A stretch of DNA of 49,842 nt from Bacteroidales bacterium. GTDB lineage: Bacteria > Bacteroidota > Bacteroidia > Bacteroidales > B18-G4. Shown here piece by piece: positions 8,278-17,589 of this stretch (positions are counted from its first letter, which is position 1; the number at the start of each line of letters is the position of its first letter). The stretch is taken from contig JAGYMZ010000016.1 of assembly GCA_018400295.1 (NCBI GenBank), positions 1 to 49,842 on the forward strand, in the 5' to 3' direction. The position numbers and the translations under genes are program-made. The notes under the pieces are model-generated. The model was given only the letters and a program-made list of their open reading frames with translations. It did no database searches and had not been told where the DNA came from.

Positions 8278-11109
8278 TTAGTTCTTTCCGTATTCATTGG
8301 CGAGGTTATTCAGTGCTTCCTCGAGATCCTGCAGGGAACGGGAAGCCTGCTTATAGTCTTTATTTCCTGTAAAGCGGATGTAATCGTTAAAGGCCGTGCC
8401 GGCCCTGTCGATCAATTGCTTCAGGGTTTCCCCTGTTTTTTTACCTTCCTCCATGATCTCAGGCTTTTCTTCTGAGAACAGGCCGCGTATTGCTTCTTCA
8501 AAGCCTTCCGCATAGCTGAGCTTATCGTTATGCATCACAGCCACCAGTCGCAGCTCCGGATACGCTGCGGTTTCCGATTGGAGGTAAATGGGCTCTACAT
8601 ATATAATGGTATTATCCACCGGGATGGCCAGTACATTACCCCGGATCACATTTGATCCGCGCTGGTCCCACAGGGTGAGCTGTCCGCTGAGGAACCTGTC
8701 CTGGTCAATCTTGGTTTCCACCTGCTGGGGGCCGAGTATGCGTTTGTCTTTCGGGAATTTATATGCCAGGAAGCGGCCATAATTTTCCATGTCGCACATA
8801 CCGGCGATCCAGCCTATGACTACCTGCCTGTTTTTGGGTGTGAAAGGAAGCATCAGGATGAATTCCTGCCGGTCTGTACCAGGACGTTCCCACATAACAT
8901 AATACGGTTCCACGGCCTGCACGCTGCCGTAATATTTTTCCGTAGCCCTTATCCACAGGTCTTCCTGGTTATAAAAGACTGCCGGGTCGGTCATATGGTA
9001 TTTCGCATAAACCAGTCCCTGGGCCAGCAGAAAATCCGATGGGTAGCGCACATGTTGCATGAAATTTCCGGGCAGTTCATCTTTGCTTTTGAATACGCCG
9101 GGGAGGATCGCATTCCAAACCCTTATGATGGGGTCCTCTTCGTCAAAAATATAGAGGTTTACCTCTCCTGTATAGGCATTTATAAAAGCCTTGACAGAAT
9201 TCCGCATGTAATTTTTCCCATGAAGCTGCCTCCCGGAACCTGTTTGCAGTATCTGTTTGCTTTCACCCTGTGTATATTCGATGTCTTCCCTTGCGTTGAA
9301 ATGTTCGCTATAGGGATAGTAATTTGAGGTTGTATAGGCATCTGCGATCCAGTACAGATGTCCGTCGATCAGGGCCACATAGGGGTCATCGTCCAGATCC
9401 AGGAAAGGCGCAATGGTTTTTACACGGTCATTGATCTCCCGGTGGAAAAGGATCCGGCTTTCCGCATCTGCATACCCTGAGAAGAGCAGGCGGGTGCCGT
9501 CGAATTTCCATCCGAAGAGCAACTTGCGCCAGAAATTACTGATCTCAACACCGCCTTCACCGGAATAGCGGTTGTATTCATTTTGATCCCCTTTGGGATG
9601 GTCAAACTCTTGTTCTTGTGAATTGGCGATCACGTGTGAACGGGTCAGCTCTCCGTAGTAAATGCGCGGCTGTTTTACTTCCAGGCTTGCATACCTGCTT
9701 TTTGGCGGTATATCCTTTATCAGCAAGTCGGGCAGTCCGTTTTCGGTAAACTCGCTCACATTGGTCATGGTGATGCCGAACCCGTGGGTATATTTAAAGC
9801 GTTTGTTCACGAATGTTTTGCTTTGCCGCGGGAGGTTTCGCTGTTCCATTTCCCGGGCCGAAACCATCATCTGGCGGTAGGTGCCGTTGACATAATAGCG
9901 GTCGATATCCACATCTGAAAACTCATAATAGAGACGGATTTCCTGGAATTGTTTGTATACTGCATCCAGAGCACGGTAATCCCATAACCGCACATTGTTA
10001 AAAATATTTTTGTTCTTATCAAATATTTCCTCCGTAAAGACTTCACTGGCGGGAAATTCTCTTTCTTCCACCTGGCTGAGCGCGAAGGCATCCCGGGTCA
10101 TGCGGATGTTATGTTTGATATATGGTTCCTCCAGGCGCAATTCGTTGGGTTCCACTTTCAGCCATTGGAACACAGCGGGAATGATGGTCAGGAAAACGAA
10201 CCATATGATAAGCGTACTCCCGTAGATGGTCATCAGTCGTGCAATGCGTTTGTTTTTTATTTGCCTGAAGATCTTTGATGACAGTCCGTCCGACCAGTGA
10301 CGTACCGGTTTGATAAAGATCATGGCGGCAGCGGCCAGTGTGATGATGATGACCACCGTCAGTGCGGGCAGCCGCACATGTATGTCGGTCCAGCCCGGCC
10401 CGCTGACCACGCCATAATCCGAATATAGCAGGTGATAGCGGTCCAGGTATTTCATGAAGGCCATTGCCAGCAGGAATAATCCTGCGGTAAGGTAGAGCGA
10501 ATGGTACTTGGATGGGTCTGTACCCGGCTTTTCGGCGGGGTGGTCTTTTATTTTCACAGCGTTTCCGGATCTCTGCCAGGTATAGCTACCAAGGACGGAT
10601 GCCGTCAGTGCAATGAGGAACAGCATGGAGAACAGTAGTAACAGGCTATCCAGGAATGGCAGCGTGAACAGGTAGAATCCCGCATCCATATCAAAGATCG
10701 GATCCGTGGTCCCGGCTTCTGTGCGGTTCAAAAATTTCAGCCAGGTATCCCAATGAACGTTGCCCCAGAGCGCAGCGGATATTCCGCTGATAATGGCGGC
10801 CCCCGTTCGCAATGGTTTGCGTATTCCCTTCAGAGAAAAGCCGGTCAGATAGACCAGGAAAAAACCAACCAGGAACCCTCCCAGTATGAAGCCGTAGCGG
10901 TTGAGCTTAAAAGTCCAGAAACGTTCCTGAAAGCCGGCAGATTGAAACCAGAGCATTTCGCCCCAGAAACCCATCAGCCAGAAAAAAATGAATGTAAACA
11001 GGCCCACGGCGATGCCTCCATTGCGGCGGGATGACTTTTTTTTCCGTATCCCGCTGACCAGCAGCCATGCGGATATTACGACCAGGATCAATAAAAATGC
11101 CGTATACAT
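8278..11109 (-). CDS. UPF0182 family large membrane protein
   Basis: The 943-residue protein has about seven hydrophobic segments in its first 315 residues (roughly 1-21, 30-55, 72-92, 145-175, 205-225, 250-265, 290-315). A large soluble, presumably extracytoplasmic region of about 600 residues follows, with family-like stretches such as HGFGITMTNVSEFTENGLPDL, DAYTTSNYYPYSE, YMRNSVKAFINAYTGEVNLY and LMLPFTPKNRQVVIGWIAG. The C-terminal 60 residues look helical. This matches the widespread but functionally unassigned UPF0182 family in length and layout. It sits between gap and ppsA on the same strand with short spacers (78 and 27 bases), which ties it to the carbon/energy operon. No function is proposed. 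Confidence 0.9.
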   Translation of the reverse strand: MYTAFLLILVVISAWLLVSGIRKKKSSRRNGGIAVGLFTFIFFWLMGFWGEMLWFQSAGFQERFWTFKLNRYGFILGGFLVGFFLVYLTGFSLKGIRKPLRTGAAIISGISAALWGNVHWDTWLKFLNRTEAGTTDPIFDMDAGFYLFTLPFLDSLLLLFSMLFLIALTASVLGSYTWQRSGNAVKIKDHPAEKPGTDPSKYHSLYLTAGLFLLAMAFMKYLDRYHLLYSDYGVVSGPGWTDIHVRLPALTVVIIITLAAAAMIFIKPVRHWSDGLSSKIFRQIKNKRIARLMTIYGSTLIIWFVFLTIIPAVFQWLKVEPNELRLEEPYIKHNIRMTRDAFALSQVEEREFPASEVFTEEIFDKNKNIFNNVRLWDYRALDAVYKQFQEIRLYYEFSDVDIDRYYVNGTYRQMMVSAREMEQRNLPRQSKTFVNKRFKYTHGFGITMTNVSEFTENGLPDLLIKDIPPKSRYASLEVKQPRIYYGELTRSHVIANSQEQEFDHPKGDQNEYNRYSGEGGVEISNFWRKLLFGWKFDGTRLLFSGYADAESRILFHREINDRVKTIAPFLDLDDDPYVALIDGHLYWIADAYTTSNYYPYSEHFNAREDIEYTQGESKQILQTGSGRQLHGKNYMRNSVKAFINAYTGEVNLYIFDEEDPIIRVWNAILPGVFKSKDELPGNFMQHVRYPSDFLLAQGLVYAKYHMTDPAVFYNQEDLWIRATEKYYGSVQAVEPYYVMWERPGTDRQEFILMLPFTPKNRQVVIGWIAGMCDMENYGRFLAYKFPKDKRILGPQQVETKIDQDRFLSGQLTLWDQRGSNVIRGNVLAIPVDNTIIYVEPIYLQSETAAYPELRLVAVMHNDKLSYAEGFEEAIRGLFSEEKPEIMEEGKKTGETLKQLIDRAGTAFNDYIRFTGNKDYKQASRSLQDLEEALNNLANEYGKN

Positions 11110-11187
11110 AGGTCGGTTATTTTTTGTTTCGTATAAAGATCATATTGGTGGAATGGACATTTTCTTTGTACGATGATAATTATATGA

Positions 11188-12180
11188 TCAAAGGTCCATA
11201 TACTCTGCGGTGCGTATCATTTGCATCGCATAGCCCCATTCGTTATCGTACCAGCTCATCACCTTGATCAGGTCCCCGTCGATGGCCATGGTCATGTCCA
11301 GATCGACGATGGAAGCGCTGGGGTCTTTGATAATATCTGAAGATACGAGTGGTTCGGTATTCACCGACAGGATATCCTTATATCGCTCCGAACGTGCTTC
11401 TTTCTTGAAAATGTCGTTAATTTCCTTTTTGGTGGATGCTTTTCCGGTTACGAAGTTCATGTCAGATATGGATCCCACCGGCACCGGTCCGCGTATGGCC
11501 GACCCTTCAAATTTGCCGTCGAGTTGGGTAAGCACTTTGGTCGTGGCTTTTGTAGCGCCTGTGGTGGTCGGGACAAAGTTTGCTGCTGCTGCGCGTCCTC
11601 TCCGGATCTTCTTGTTGGGTGAATCAACGATGCCCTGGGTAGAGGTATAGGCATGGACGGTGGTCAGGGTGGCTTTTTGGATCCCGAGGTATCTGTCCAG
11701 GATCTCCACCACAGGTGCGATGCAGTTGGTCGTGCAGCTGGCACAGGAAACAATGTTGTTGTCGCCCGAAGGTTTGTTTACTCCGAAAACCACCATTTCC
11801 ACGCTGTCGTCTTTGGCCGGTGCCGACAAGATCACCTGTCGTGCCCCTGCTTCAATATGCTTGCCCAGGTCTTTGCGGGTATTGAACATGCCGGTACACT
11901 CGAATACGATATCCACCTTCAGATCTTTCCAGGGCAATTTTGCGGGGTCTTTTTCCGAATAAACCCTGTATTCCATGCCGTTCAGTATGATCTTATCGTT
12001 TTCAACCTCCACTTTTCTCTCATACCGGCCATACACCGTATCATAATTGATCAGGTACGCCAGGTTTTCCGGATCCACCAGGTCGTTGATGGCCACAAGT
12101 TCCAGTGCATCGGTTTCGTGTATCATTTTAAATACGGCCCTTCCTATTCTTCCCAGTCCGTTAATTGCTACTTTCTTCAT
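11188..12180 (-). CDS. gapA: Glyceraldehyde-3-phosphate dehydrogenase, type I
   Basis: The 330-residue cytoplasmic enzyme catalyses the NAD(P)-dependent oxidation and phosphorylation of glyceraldehyde 3-phosphate and its reverse. It has the Rossmann start INGLGRIGR, Asp33 at the usual NAD-specifying position (INDL), SAPAKDD, and the active-site motif ASCTTNC with nucleophile Cys149. The partner histidine lies in TTVHAYT, and WYDNEWGYA is near the C-terminus. It is the first gene of the minus-strand series that continues into UPF0182, ppsA, gpmI and the H+-ATPase. Asp33 suggests NAD preference. The 200-base upstream spacer (12181-12380) should hold the operon promoter, but I found no clear TAnnTTTG element there. 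Confidence 0.97.
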   Translation of the reverse strand: MKKVAINGLGRIGRAVFKMIHETDALELVAINDLVDPENLAYLINYDTVYGRYERKVEVENDKIILNGMEYRVYSEKDPAKLPWKDLKVDIVFECTGMFNTRKDLGKHIEAGARQVILSAPAKDDSVEMVVFGVNKPSGDNNIVSCASCTTNCIAPVVEILDRYLGIQKATLTTVHAYTSTQGIVDSPNKKIRRGRAAAANFVPTTTGATKATTKVLTQLDGKFEGSAIRGPVPVGSISDMNFVTGKASTKKEINDIFKKEARSERYKDILSVNTEPLVSSDIIKDPSASIVDLDMTMAIDGDLIKVMSWYDNEWGYAMQMIRTAEYMDL

Positions 12181-12380
12181 AATTGTATGTATTTGTTGTT
12201 GTATTGTTTCGGGAGGAAGGTCAAAAGCGATGCCATAAGCCGACAGAATGGTAAGCCGTTGAAATTAAGAGGGGTGTGGATAAAATCCCTGTTGCCGCTT
12301 CCTGGTTGTTTGTGGATTGTTATACACAATGGCGCAATGGGGGTCCATATGTTTCCGGGGGAATGAACCGTCGGGTAGCG

Positions 12381-12911
12381 TTATGAAGCGGCAGAAGCGG
12401 TTAATTTTCGTTGGTAAACCGCGAAATCTGATTTGCTAAAGAGTACGAAACGCAGTTTTCTCAGATAATGTAAGCCGGGGCATACCTCATGGATCACTGA
12501 AACAACCACATCTGTTGCTTCCTCAACCGGGTAACCGAAAGCTCCCGTTGAGATCGCCGGAAAAGCAATGGAGTCAATTTTATTTTCTTCCGCCAGACGG
12601 ATCGCATTGCGGTAACAGTTTGCCAGTAGCAAGGATTCAGGATGATCCACACCATAGACCGGGCCCAGGCAATGGATCACATATTGATTGGGTAAGTCAT
12701 GTGCTTTTGTGATCACGGCTTCACCGGGTTTTACAGGAGCATATTGTACACATTCCTTTTCAAGTCCCGGTCCGGCTGCACGATTTATGGCGCCTGCCAC
12801 ACCGCCACCGGTGCGCAATTGCGCATTGGCTGCATTAACGATGGCTGCAATATCCGGTTGATTGACAATATTTCCGGTTGTGACCTCAATTTGTACATTT
12901 TCTATTTTCAT
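12381..12911 (-). CDS. Macrodomain protein (O-acetyl-ADP-ribose deacetylase-like)
   Basis: The 176-residue product is a single macrodomain of the MacroD/YmdB type, which binds ADP-ribose and often removes it from acetate or proteins. Visible motifs are IVNAANAQLRTGGGVAGAI (Asn and the GGGVAGAI loop), INRAAGPGLEKEC, VIHCLGPVYG and the phosphate-binding loop FPAISTGAFGYP. The ATG at 12909-12911 is preferred because the conserved strand MKIENVQIEVTTGNI begins there; eight codons of possible extension lie upstream. It stands alone, with 200-base and 160-base spacers. A cytoplasmic NAD-derived signal or ADP-ribosylation reversal role is inferred from the family. Confidence 0.9.
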   Translation of the reverse strand: MKIENVQIEVTTGNIVNQPDIAAIVNAANAQLRTGGGVAGAINRAAGPGLEKECVQYAPVKPGEAVITKAHDLPNQYVIHCLGPVYGVDHPESLLLANCYRNAIRLAEENKIDSIAFPAISTGAFGYPVEEATDVVVSVIHEVCPGLHYLRKLRFVLFSKSDFAVYQRKLTASAAS

Positions 12912-13071
12912 GGGGTGCGATTTTTTTGTGAACAAGACTGTTTTTCAATTTGCTGTTTTTATGCTTTCAAGGAACGTGCCGGATTCAGAAATGGTTGGAA
13001 AATCTGCCCGGGTGGTGAGGAAGTCCCATCCAGCAGGGTAACGCATCCACCTTTAGCCTGCGTAAGGTTCC

Positions 13072-15702
13072 TCACTCAATCCATTTCATCTCCTTCAACA
13101 CCTGTATCACCCCAACACTCAAAACGACCGTCCCTGCCACTACCAGCCAGGGGAAGAGGCTCATGGACTGGAAGGACAATAAGGTATTCAGGCCCGGAAT
13201 GAAATATGCGGCAATTAGGACAACCGCGCAGAAGATGATGGCCATCCAGACGTATTTATTTTTCGTTACCTGGTTCACAAAAACATGCTCATCCCGGTCA
13301 CGCATATCGAAAACATGAAGCAATTGCGTGAACGCCAGTGCAAAAAAGGCGATGTTGTTGGCGATCTCCTTGGTGACCCCAAGGTGGTAAAGGCCGAAGA
13401 AATAGGCCCCTGTGACGAAGACACCGATGATCAGGCCGTACACGAAAATGGTCTTCCAACTGCGCCGGGGGAGGATGGGTTCTCCGGGATCCTTGGGTTT
13501 TTCCTGCATGACCTTACCGCGGCCTTTGCCGATACCCAGGGCGAGGGCAGGGAAGACATCTGCCAGCAGGTTTAAGAACAGCAATTGCAGGGGCAGCAGG
13601 GGGAGGTAGAAGATGGAAAAACTGACTGCCGCGATGACGATGATCTCGGACAGGTGGTAGGAAAGCTGGTACACGATAAACTTCCGGATATTGTTGAAGA
13701 TGATGCGGCCCTGGCGGACGGCTGTGACGATGGACGGGAAATCATCGTTCTTCAGCACCATGTCGGCCACTTCCCTGGCTACCTGCGTCCCGCGCCGGCC
13801 CATGGCAATGCCGATGTCGGCCTTTTTGAGTGCCGGAGCATCATTTACACCGTCACCGGTCATGCCCACGATCTCACCGGAATCCTGGAACATCTTCAAA
13901 ATATCCAGTTTCTGTCCGGGGTCAACCCGTGCGAAAATACGTGAGGCGGCAAAGCGTTTCCTGGCTTCGCCGTTACGGTCTTCATATCCTTCCACGTCCT
14001 TGCCGGTGTAGGCGGAAGGTTCATCCTCATCTGTTATGTTGACCTGTCTGGCGATGTTGCGTGCCGTTTCCGGGTGGTCGCCCGTGACCATGACGACCCG
14101 GATACCGGCCTTCAGGAAGGTGTCGATGGCCTCTTTCGCATCTTCCCGGGGCGGGTCCATGAACCCCATCAGGCCCAGCAGGGTGAGGTCTTTGTCAAAA
14201 TCCTCCCTGGTGTCCGTTTCTTTGCATGCCAGGGCAATGGTACGCAGTCCGCCGGCCGACATAGCATCATTTTCTTCCAACCATTGATCCTTCACGTCTT
14301 TGCTGAGCTCTTTTTCGCCGTCCCGGGTCAGCACGGATGTGCAGCGCTCCAAGACGGGGTTGGCCGCACCCTTGACCGCGGAAAAATATCTGCCCTTGTG
14401 TTCATGCAGGGTGGACATCATCATGCTGTCAGAATCAAAGGGGTCCTCGTCGATGCGTGGGTAGTTTTCCCGGTATTCCTCTGCCAGGCCTGCCTTGAGC
14501 TCACGTGCATATTGCAGTATGGCCAGCTCCAGCATGTCGCCGCTGCCGTTTCCGTCCTTTTCCAGCTCCGCATTGTTGCACAACAGTCCCACACGCAGGA
14601 ACTTTTCCATAAGACTGCCTTGCCCGGGCACTTCTTCCGGTTCATTTTTTTTCTGCCGTTCATTATTTACATAAAACCGGCTTACGCTCAGCCTGTTCAT
14701 GGTCAGGGTCCCGGTCTTGTCGGTCAGGATCACTGTGGTTTCGCCCAGGGTCTCTACCGCCGCAAGCTTTTTTACGATCACATGCTCGCGGGCCAGCCGG
14801 AGCATGCCCTGGGCCAGGGCGATGGTAGCCACGATGGCCAGTCCTTCCGGTATGGCTGCAATGGCCCATGCAATGGAAGTCTGGGCAATGATGTGCAGGT
14901 CCTTACCCGTGAAATACCCCAGCACGCCATAGGTACCGGCCATGGCCAGTACGAGCCGGACCAGCCTTTTAGAGAGTTTGTTAAGTTTTATGTTCAGTGG
15001 CACGCTTTCTTTGTCCTCCCGGCTCACCATCTCGGAGATGCTTCCGATCTCCGTATCCATGCCCGTGCCGGTCACCAGTACCCTGGCCTTCCCCATGGTA
15101 ACAGAAGTGCCTTTATAGGCCATATTGATTCGGCCGGCAAGCGGAGTGTCCTTTTCAACCGGTTCGGTTTTTTTATGGACCGGAACCGATTCGCCCGTCA
15201 GGGCAGATTCGTTGACCTGAAGTTCCGAGGCTTCCAGGATACGGCCGTCGGCTGGTATCAGGTTTCCGGAGCTGATCAGGATGACATCTCCGGGAACGAT
15301 CTTCCGGGCGTCTATCTCCTTTTCTTTGCCTTCGCGCAACACGCGGGTCGTCATTTGATCGATTTTCTGGAGGGCTTTCATGGATTTTCTGGCCTGGAAC
15401 TCCATATAAAAGCCAATGGTGGTGTTCAGGGTGATCACAACAATGATGGCGATGGCCTCGGGGATGTCGCCGAAGGCGAAAGATACGATCACTGCAGCTA
15501 CGAGCAGATAGATGACGGCACTCTTGAACTGGTCCAGGAGCAACTGCCAGAGACTTCTGGATTTCTTTTCCTTGAGCTTGTTGGGGCCGTGTTTTTTCCG
15601 CGCCTCTTTTGCTTCTGCTTCCGTCATCCCCTGTTCCGGAACGGTACCGAAGGCGTCGAGTATTTCGCTTATTGATTTACAGTGGTATTGGTTTGGCTGC
15701 AT
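13072..15702 (-). CDS. Ca2+-type cation-transporting P-type ATPase (P2A)
   Basis: The product (876 residues from the ATG at 15700-15702; a 12-codon upstream extension is possible) is an inner-membrane pump of the SERCA/PMR1 type. It has the cation-ATPase N-domain (ISEILDAFGTVPEQGMTEAEA), NESALTGESVPV in the actuator domain, M4 with AAIPEGLAIVATIALAQGM, DKTGTLT with Asp328, TGDGVNDAPALKKADIGIAMG, and M6 NLLADVFPALALGIG, which keeps the Asn and Asp expected of Ca2+ ligands. The C-terminal four-helix cation-ATPase domain is present. The start is favoured by its A-rich leader. It differs from the P3A pump at 1741-4248 in M4 and M6, so the window encodes two distinct ion pumps. Ca2+ as substrate is inferred. 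Confidence 0.9.
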   Translation of the reverse strand: MQPNQYHCKSISEILDAFGTVPEQGMTEAEAKEARKKHGPNKLKEKKSRSLWQLLLDQFKSAVIYLLVAAVIVSFAFGDIPEAIAIIVVITLNTTIGFYMEFQARKSMKALQKIDQMTTRVLREGKEKEIDARKIVPGDVILISSGNLIPADGRILEASELQVNESALTGESVPVHKKTEPVEKDTPLAGRINMAYKGTSVTMGKARVLVTGTGMDTEIGSISEMVSREDKESVPLNIKLNKLSKRLVRLVLAMAGTYGVLGYFTGKDLHIIAQTSIAWAIAAIPEGLAIVATIALAQGMLRLAREHVIVKKLAAVETLGETTVILTDKTGTLTMNRLSVSRFYVNNERQKKNEPEEVPGQGSLMEKFLRVGLLCNNAELEKDGNGSGDMLELAILQYARELKAGLAEEYRENYPRIDEDPFDSDSMMMSTLHEHKGRYFSAVKGAANPVLERCTSVLTRDGEKELSKDVKDQWLEENDAMSAGGLRTIALACKETDTREDFDKDLTLLGLMGFMDPPREDAKEAIDTFLKAGIRVVMVTGDHPETARNIARQVNITDEDEPSAYTGKDVEGYEDRNGEARKRFAASRIFARVDPGQKLDILKMFQDSGEIVGMTGDGVNDAPALKKADIGIAMGRRGTQVAREVADMVLKNDDFPSIVTAVRQGRIIFNNIRKFIVYQLSYHLSEIIVIAAVSFSIFYLPLLPLQLLFLNLLADVFPALALGIGKGRGKVMQEKPKDPGEPILPRRSWKTIFVYGLIIGVFVTGAYFFGLYHLGVTKEIANNIAFFALAFTQLLHVFDMRDRDEHVFVNQVTKNKYVWMAIIFCAVVLIAAYFIPGLNTLLSFQSMSLFPWLVVAGTVVLSVGVIQVLKEMKWIE

Positions 15703-15806
15703 TCGTTTTTTTAACTTAATGGTGGGCCTTTTGTACACAGAGATACATGAGGGAAGCGTCCTTTGATTTATATCCTGAAGCTTGTACCTTAAATTTTGTT
15801 CCCGCC

Positions 15807-16520
15807 TTATATTTTTCTCACATCCATCTCATTCCCGCTTTCCTGATCCAGTGCTTTCATAAACGCTTTGATCAGGATGGGGGCGGCCTCTTCCGGGACG
15901 GGCATGTCCTTTGTGCCTCTGGCGTCCTGCAGGCGGGCGACAACGGGGTATTTATCCTTTTTTGGCAGACTGGAAATGTAATCCTGCAGCTGTGTGTCGA
16001 TGAGTCCGGGTGCGATGGAGGAAAAATGCGTGTCCGGTTGCTCATTGCTGTACAGGCGGATCAAAATGTTCAGGGCCGCCTTGGAAATGGCGTAGCCGTT
16101 CCAGCCGCGGGCACCTGATCTGGCTGCACCGGAGGAGATGGCCGCCACCTGTCTGACATTCCGTACCGTCTGAAAGAGGGTGTCCAGGATGACCTTGTTG
16201 GACCAGACGTTGATGTCCATGATCCGTTTGAGCTCCTCGATGGAGGTATCTTTCATGTCCTTGATGTCGTTGATGATGCCGGCATTGAGCACAACCAGGT
16301 CAAGGCCCTCAACCTTTTCCCGTTCGAAAAAATTGGCCAGGTGTATCCCTGCATAGCTAAGATCGGCAAGGTCCTGGGATAGAAATTTGAAATTGTCGTA
16401 TGTGTCCAGCGTTTCGTTCGACTTCCGGCTGACCCCATATACCATATGGTGGTCGTCCAGGAAACGTTTTGCGAGGGCGTATCCCAAACCGGAACTGGTT
16501 CCTGTAATGAATATGTTCAT
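15807..16520 (-). CDS. Short-chain dehydrogenase/reductase (classical SDR)
   Basis: The 237-residue cytoplasmic oxidoreductase has the nucleotide-binding glycine motif TGTSSGLG (residues 7-14), the strand motif VVLNAG, a catalytic serine (AAISSGAARS) and the Tyr-x-x-x-Lys pair in NGYAISKAAL, followed by IAPGLIDT. Length is normal for classical SDRs. The substrate cannot be told from sequence. The following P-type ATPase gene starts about 105 bases downstream on the same strand, with no clear terminator between, so co-transcription is possible but gives no functional clue. Confidence 0.85.
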   Translation of the reverse strand: MNIFITGTSSGLGYALAKRFLDDHHMVYGVSRKSNETLDTYDNFKFLSQDLADLSYAGIHLANFFEREKVEGLDLVVLNAGIINDIKDMKDTSIEELKRIMDINVWSNKVILDTLFQTVRNVRQVAAISSGAARSGARGWNGYAISKAALNILIRLYSNEQPDTHFSSIAPGLIDTQLQDYISSLPKKDKYPVVARLQDARGTKDMPVPEEAAPILIKAFMKALDQESGNEMDVRKI

Positions 16521-16635
16521 GTGTATATGTTTTTGTTTTTTATGTATTGGGATTTTTCTGTATGTTCAGAATGTTTCGTGGGCTTGGGTGACAGCTATGG
16601 TGTACCGGATTCGCCATCTATGGAACCGTTACCCA

Positions 16636-17100
16636 TCACTTCCGTTGGTACCGTCCCATATACTCGGCCTGGTCGATCGTATGCTTTTCCAGTTCATCGT
16701 TCAGGGAATTCCGGGTCAACAGTTCCCTCTGCGACAGTTCGGTATCCAGGGCATACAGACGGAAATAGTAGCGGTGCTTTTCGCCCGGAGGCGGACAGGG
16801 TCCGCCGTAGCCAGTGTTGCCGAAATCGTTTTTTTCCTGTTTGGCTCCGTTGCCCAGTTCCTTACTGACGGGCATGAATTTTTTCAGGAACCTCTCTGTG
16901 GGTGGAATATTATACACAATCCAATGTGTAAAAATCCCACCGGGGGCGTCGGGGTCGTCCATGATGAGGGCATAGGATTTTGCATTTTCCGGCCCGCCTT
17001 CCCATCTCAGTTCCGGTGAAAGGTCCTTTCCATCACAGGTGTATGTTTCGGGTATTTCTGCTCCGTAAGGGAATGCATCTATGTATAGTTTCAATGCCAT
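16636..17100 (-). CDS. YbhB/YbcL family PEBP-like protein
   Basis: The 154-residue protein has the phosphatidylethanolamine-binding-protein fold of the bacterial Raf-kinase-inhibitor-like family. The signature residues are present: TCDGKDLSPELRW, ALIMDDPDAPGG, HWIVYNIPP, and GPCPPPGEKHRYYFRLYALD. The start is set at the ATG at 17098-17100, where the conserved strand MALKLYIDAFPYG begins; the 41 codons open upstream contain the promoter described separately and are not expected to be translated. There is no signal peptide, so it should be cytoplasmic. Ligand and role of this bacterial family are not established. A phosphate-type anion-binding pocket (D-x-D-x-P and H residues) is visible. Confidence 0.9.
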   Translation of the reverse strand: MALKLYIDAFPYGAEIPETYTCDGKDLSPELRWEGGPENAKSYALIMDDPDAPGGIFTHWIVYNIPPTERFLKKFMPVSKELGNGAKQEKNDFGNTGYGGPCPPPGEKHRYYFRLYALDTELSQRELLTRNSLNDELEKHTIDQAEYMGRYQRK

Positions 17101-17135
17101 GGTGCTTGTTTTTTTGAGGTTTGGGGTATATTGTT

Positions 17136-17168
17136 CAAAAGTAATACCAAAATGGGGTTTTGAGCAAA
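17136..17168 (-). promoter_or_regulatory. Bacteroidota-type promoter for the PEBP-like gene
   Basis: On the minus strand TTTG (17168-17165), a 21-base spacer, then TACTTTTG (17143-17136), a full match to the TTTG / TAnnTTTG consensus of the Bacteroidota primary sigma factor. Transcription would begin near 17129, about 29 bases before the ATG at 17100, which also supports the shorter start of that gene. Confidence 0.6.
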
Positions 17169-17457
17169 AGGGTTCTGAGACAATGCAGGGTATTCGGCAT
17201 ACATAATGTGACCACAATGGCACCGGTAGATGCAGGGCACACGAAGCGGCCGATACTTATTTCGTGAACCTTATGATATCCGTACTATTTCGCAGGCTTT
17301 TGCGTAGTTTCCGTAACTTTCACCCATCGTTTGCCGTAAGAATACCCTCGAAGGCTGTTTGATTATTTTTCCATGTGTAACACCTGGGATATTTTATGGG
17401 TTTGGGGGGCTCAGGCCCATTCCGAGCGCAATAAAATAGCATATCCAAAAGTTGTTA

Positions 17458-17502
17458 TCAAAAATGCCTGCTCCCGAATTCAATTCAGGACAGGCATTTA
17501 TT
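17458..17502 (-). terminator. Terminator after the egtD-like gene
   Basis: Nine-base perfect arms AAATGCCTG (17462-17470) and CAGGCATTT (17491-17499) enclose a further imperfect stem. On the minus strand the hairpin is followed by TTTTTGATAAC; on the plus strand it is followed by an AT-rich run as well, so it may act in both directions. It lies about 90 bases downstream of the egtD-like stop at 17590. Confidence 0.7.
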
Positions 17503-17589
17503 TTATTTGTTCTGTAACAGGGGCAGGGCCTTTTCTATTTGTCTATACAACCACCGCAGACCTTTCACTTCACTTATCCTTCCGGAATT

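Larger units (their letters stand above)
17101..17589. other. 489-base intergenic region between ybhB-like and egtD-like genes
   Basis: It holds the promoter of the PEBP-like gene (17136-17168) and a bidirectional-looking terminator hairpin (17458-17502) just downstream of the egtD-like stop. The 290 bases between them show no convincing open reading frame, repeat or structured RNA that I can name. Confidence 0.6.

Noticed and set aside
14074..15675. 533-codon open frame on the plus strand
   Set aside because: It is antisense to the conserved Ca2+-type P-ATPase and has no family features; it is a shadow of that gene's codon use.
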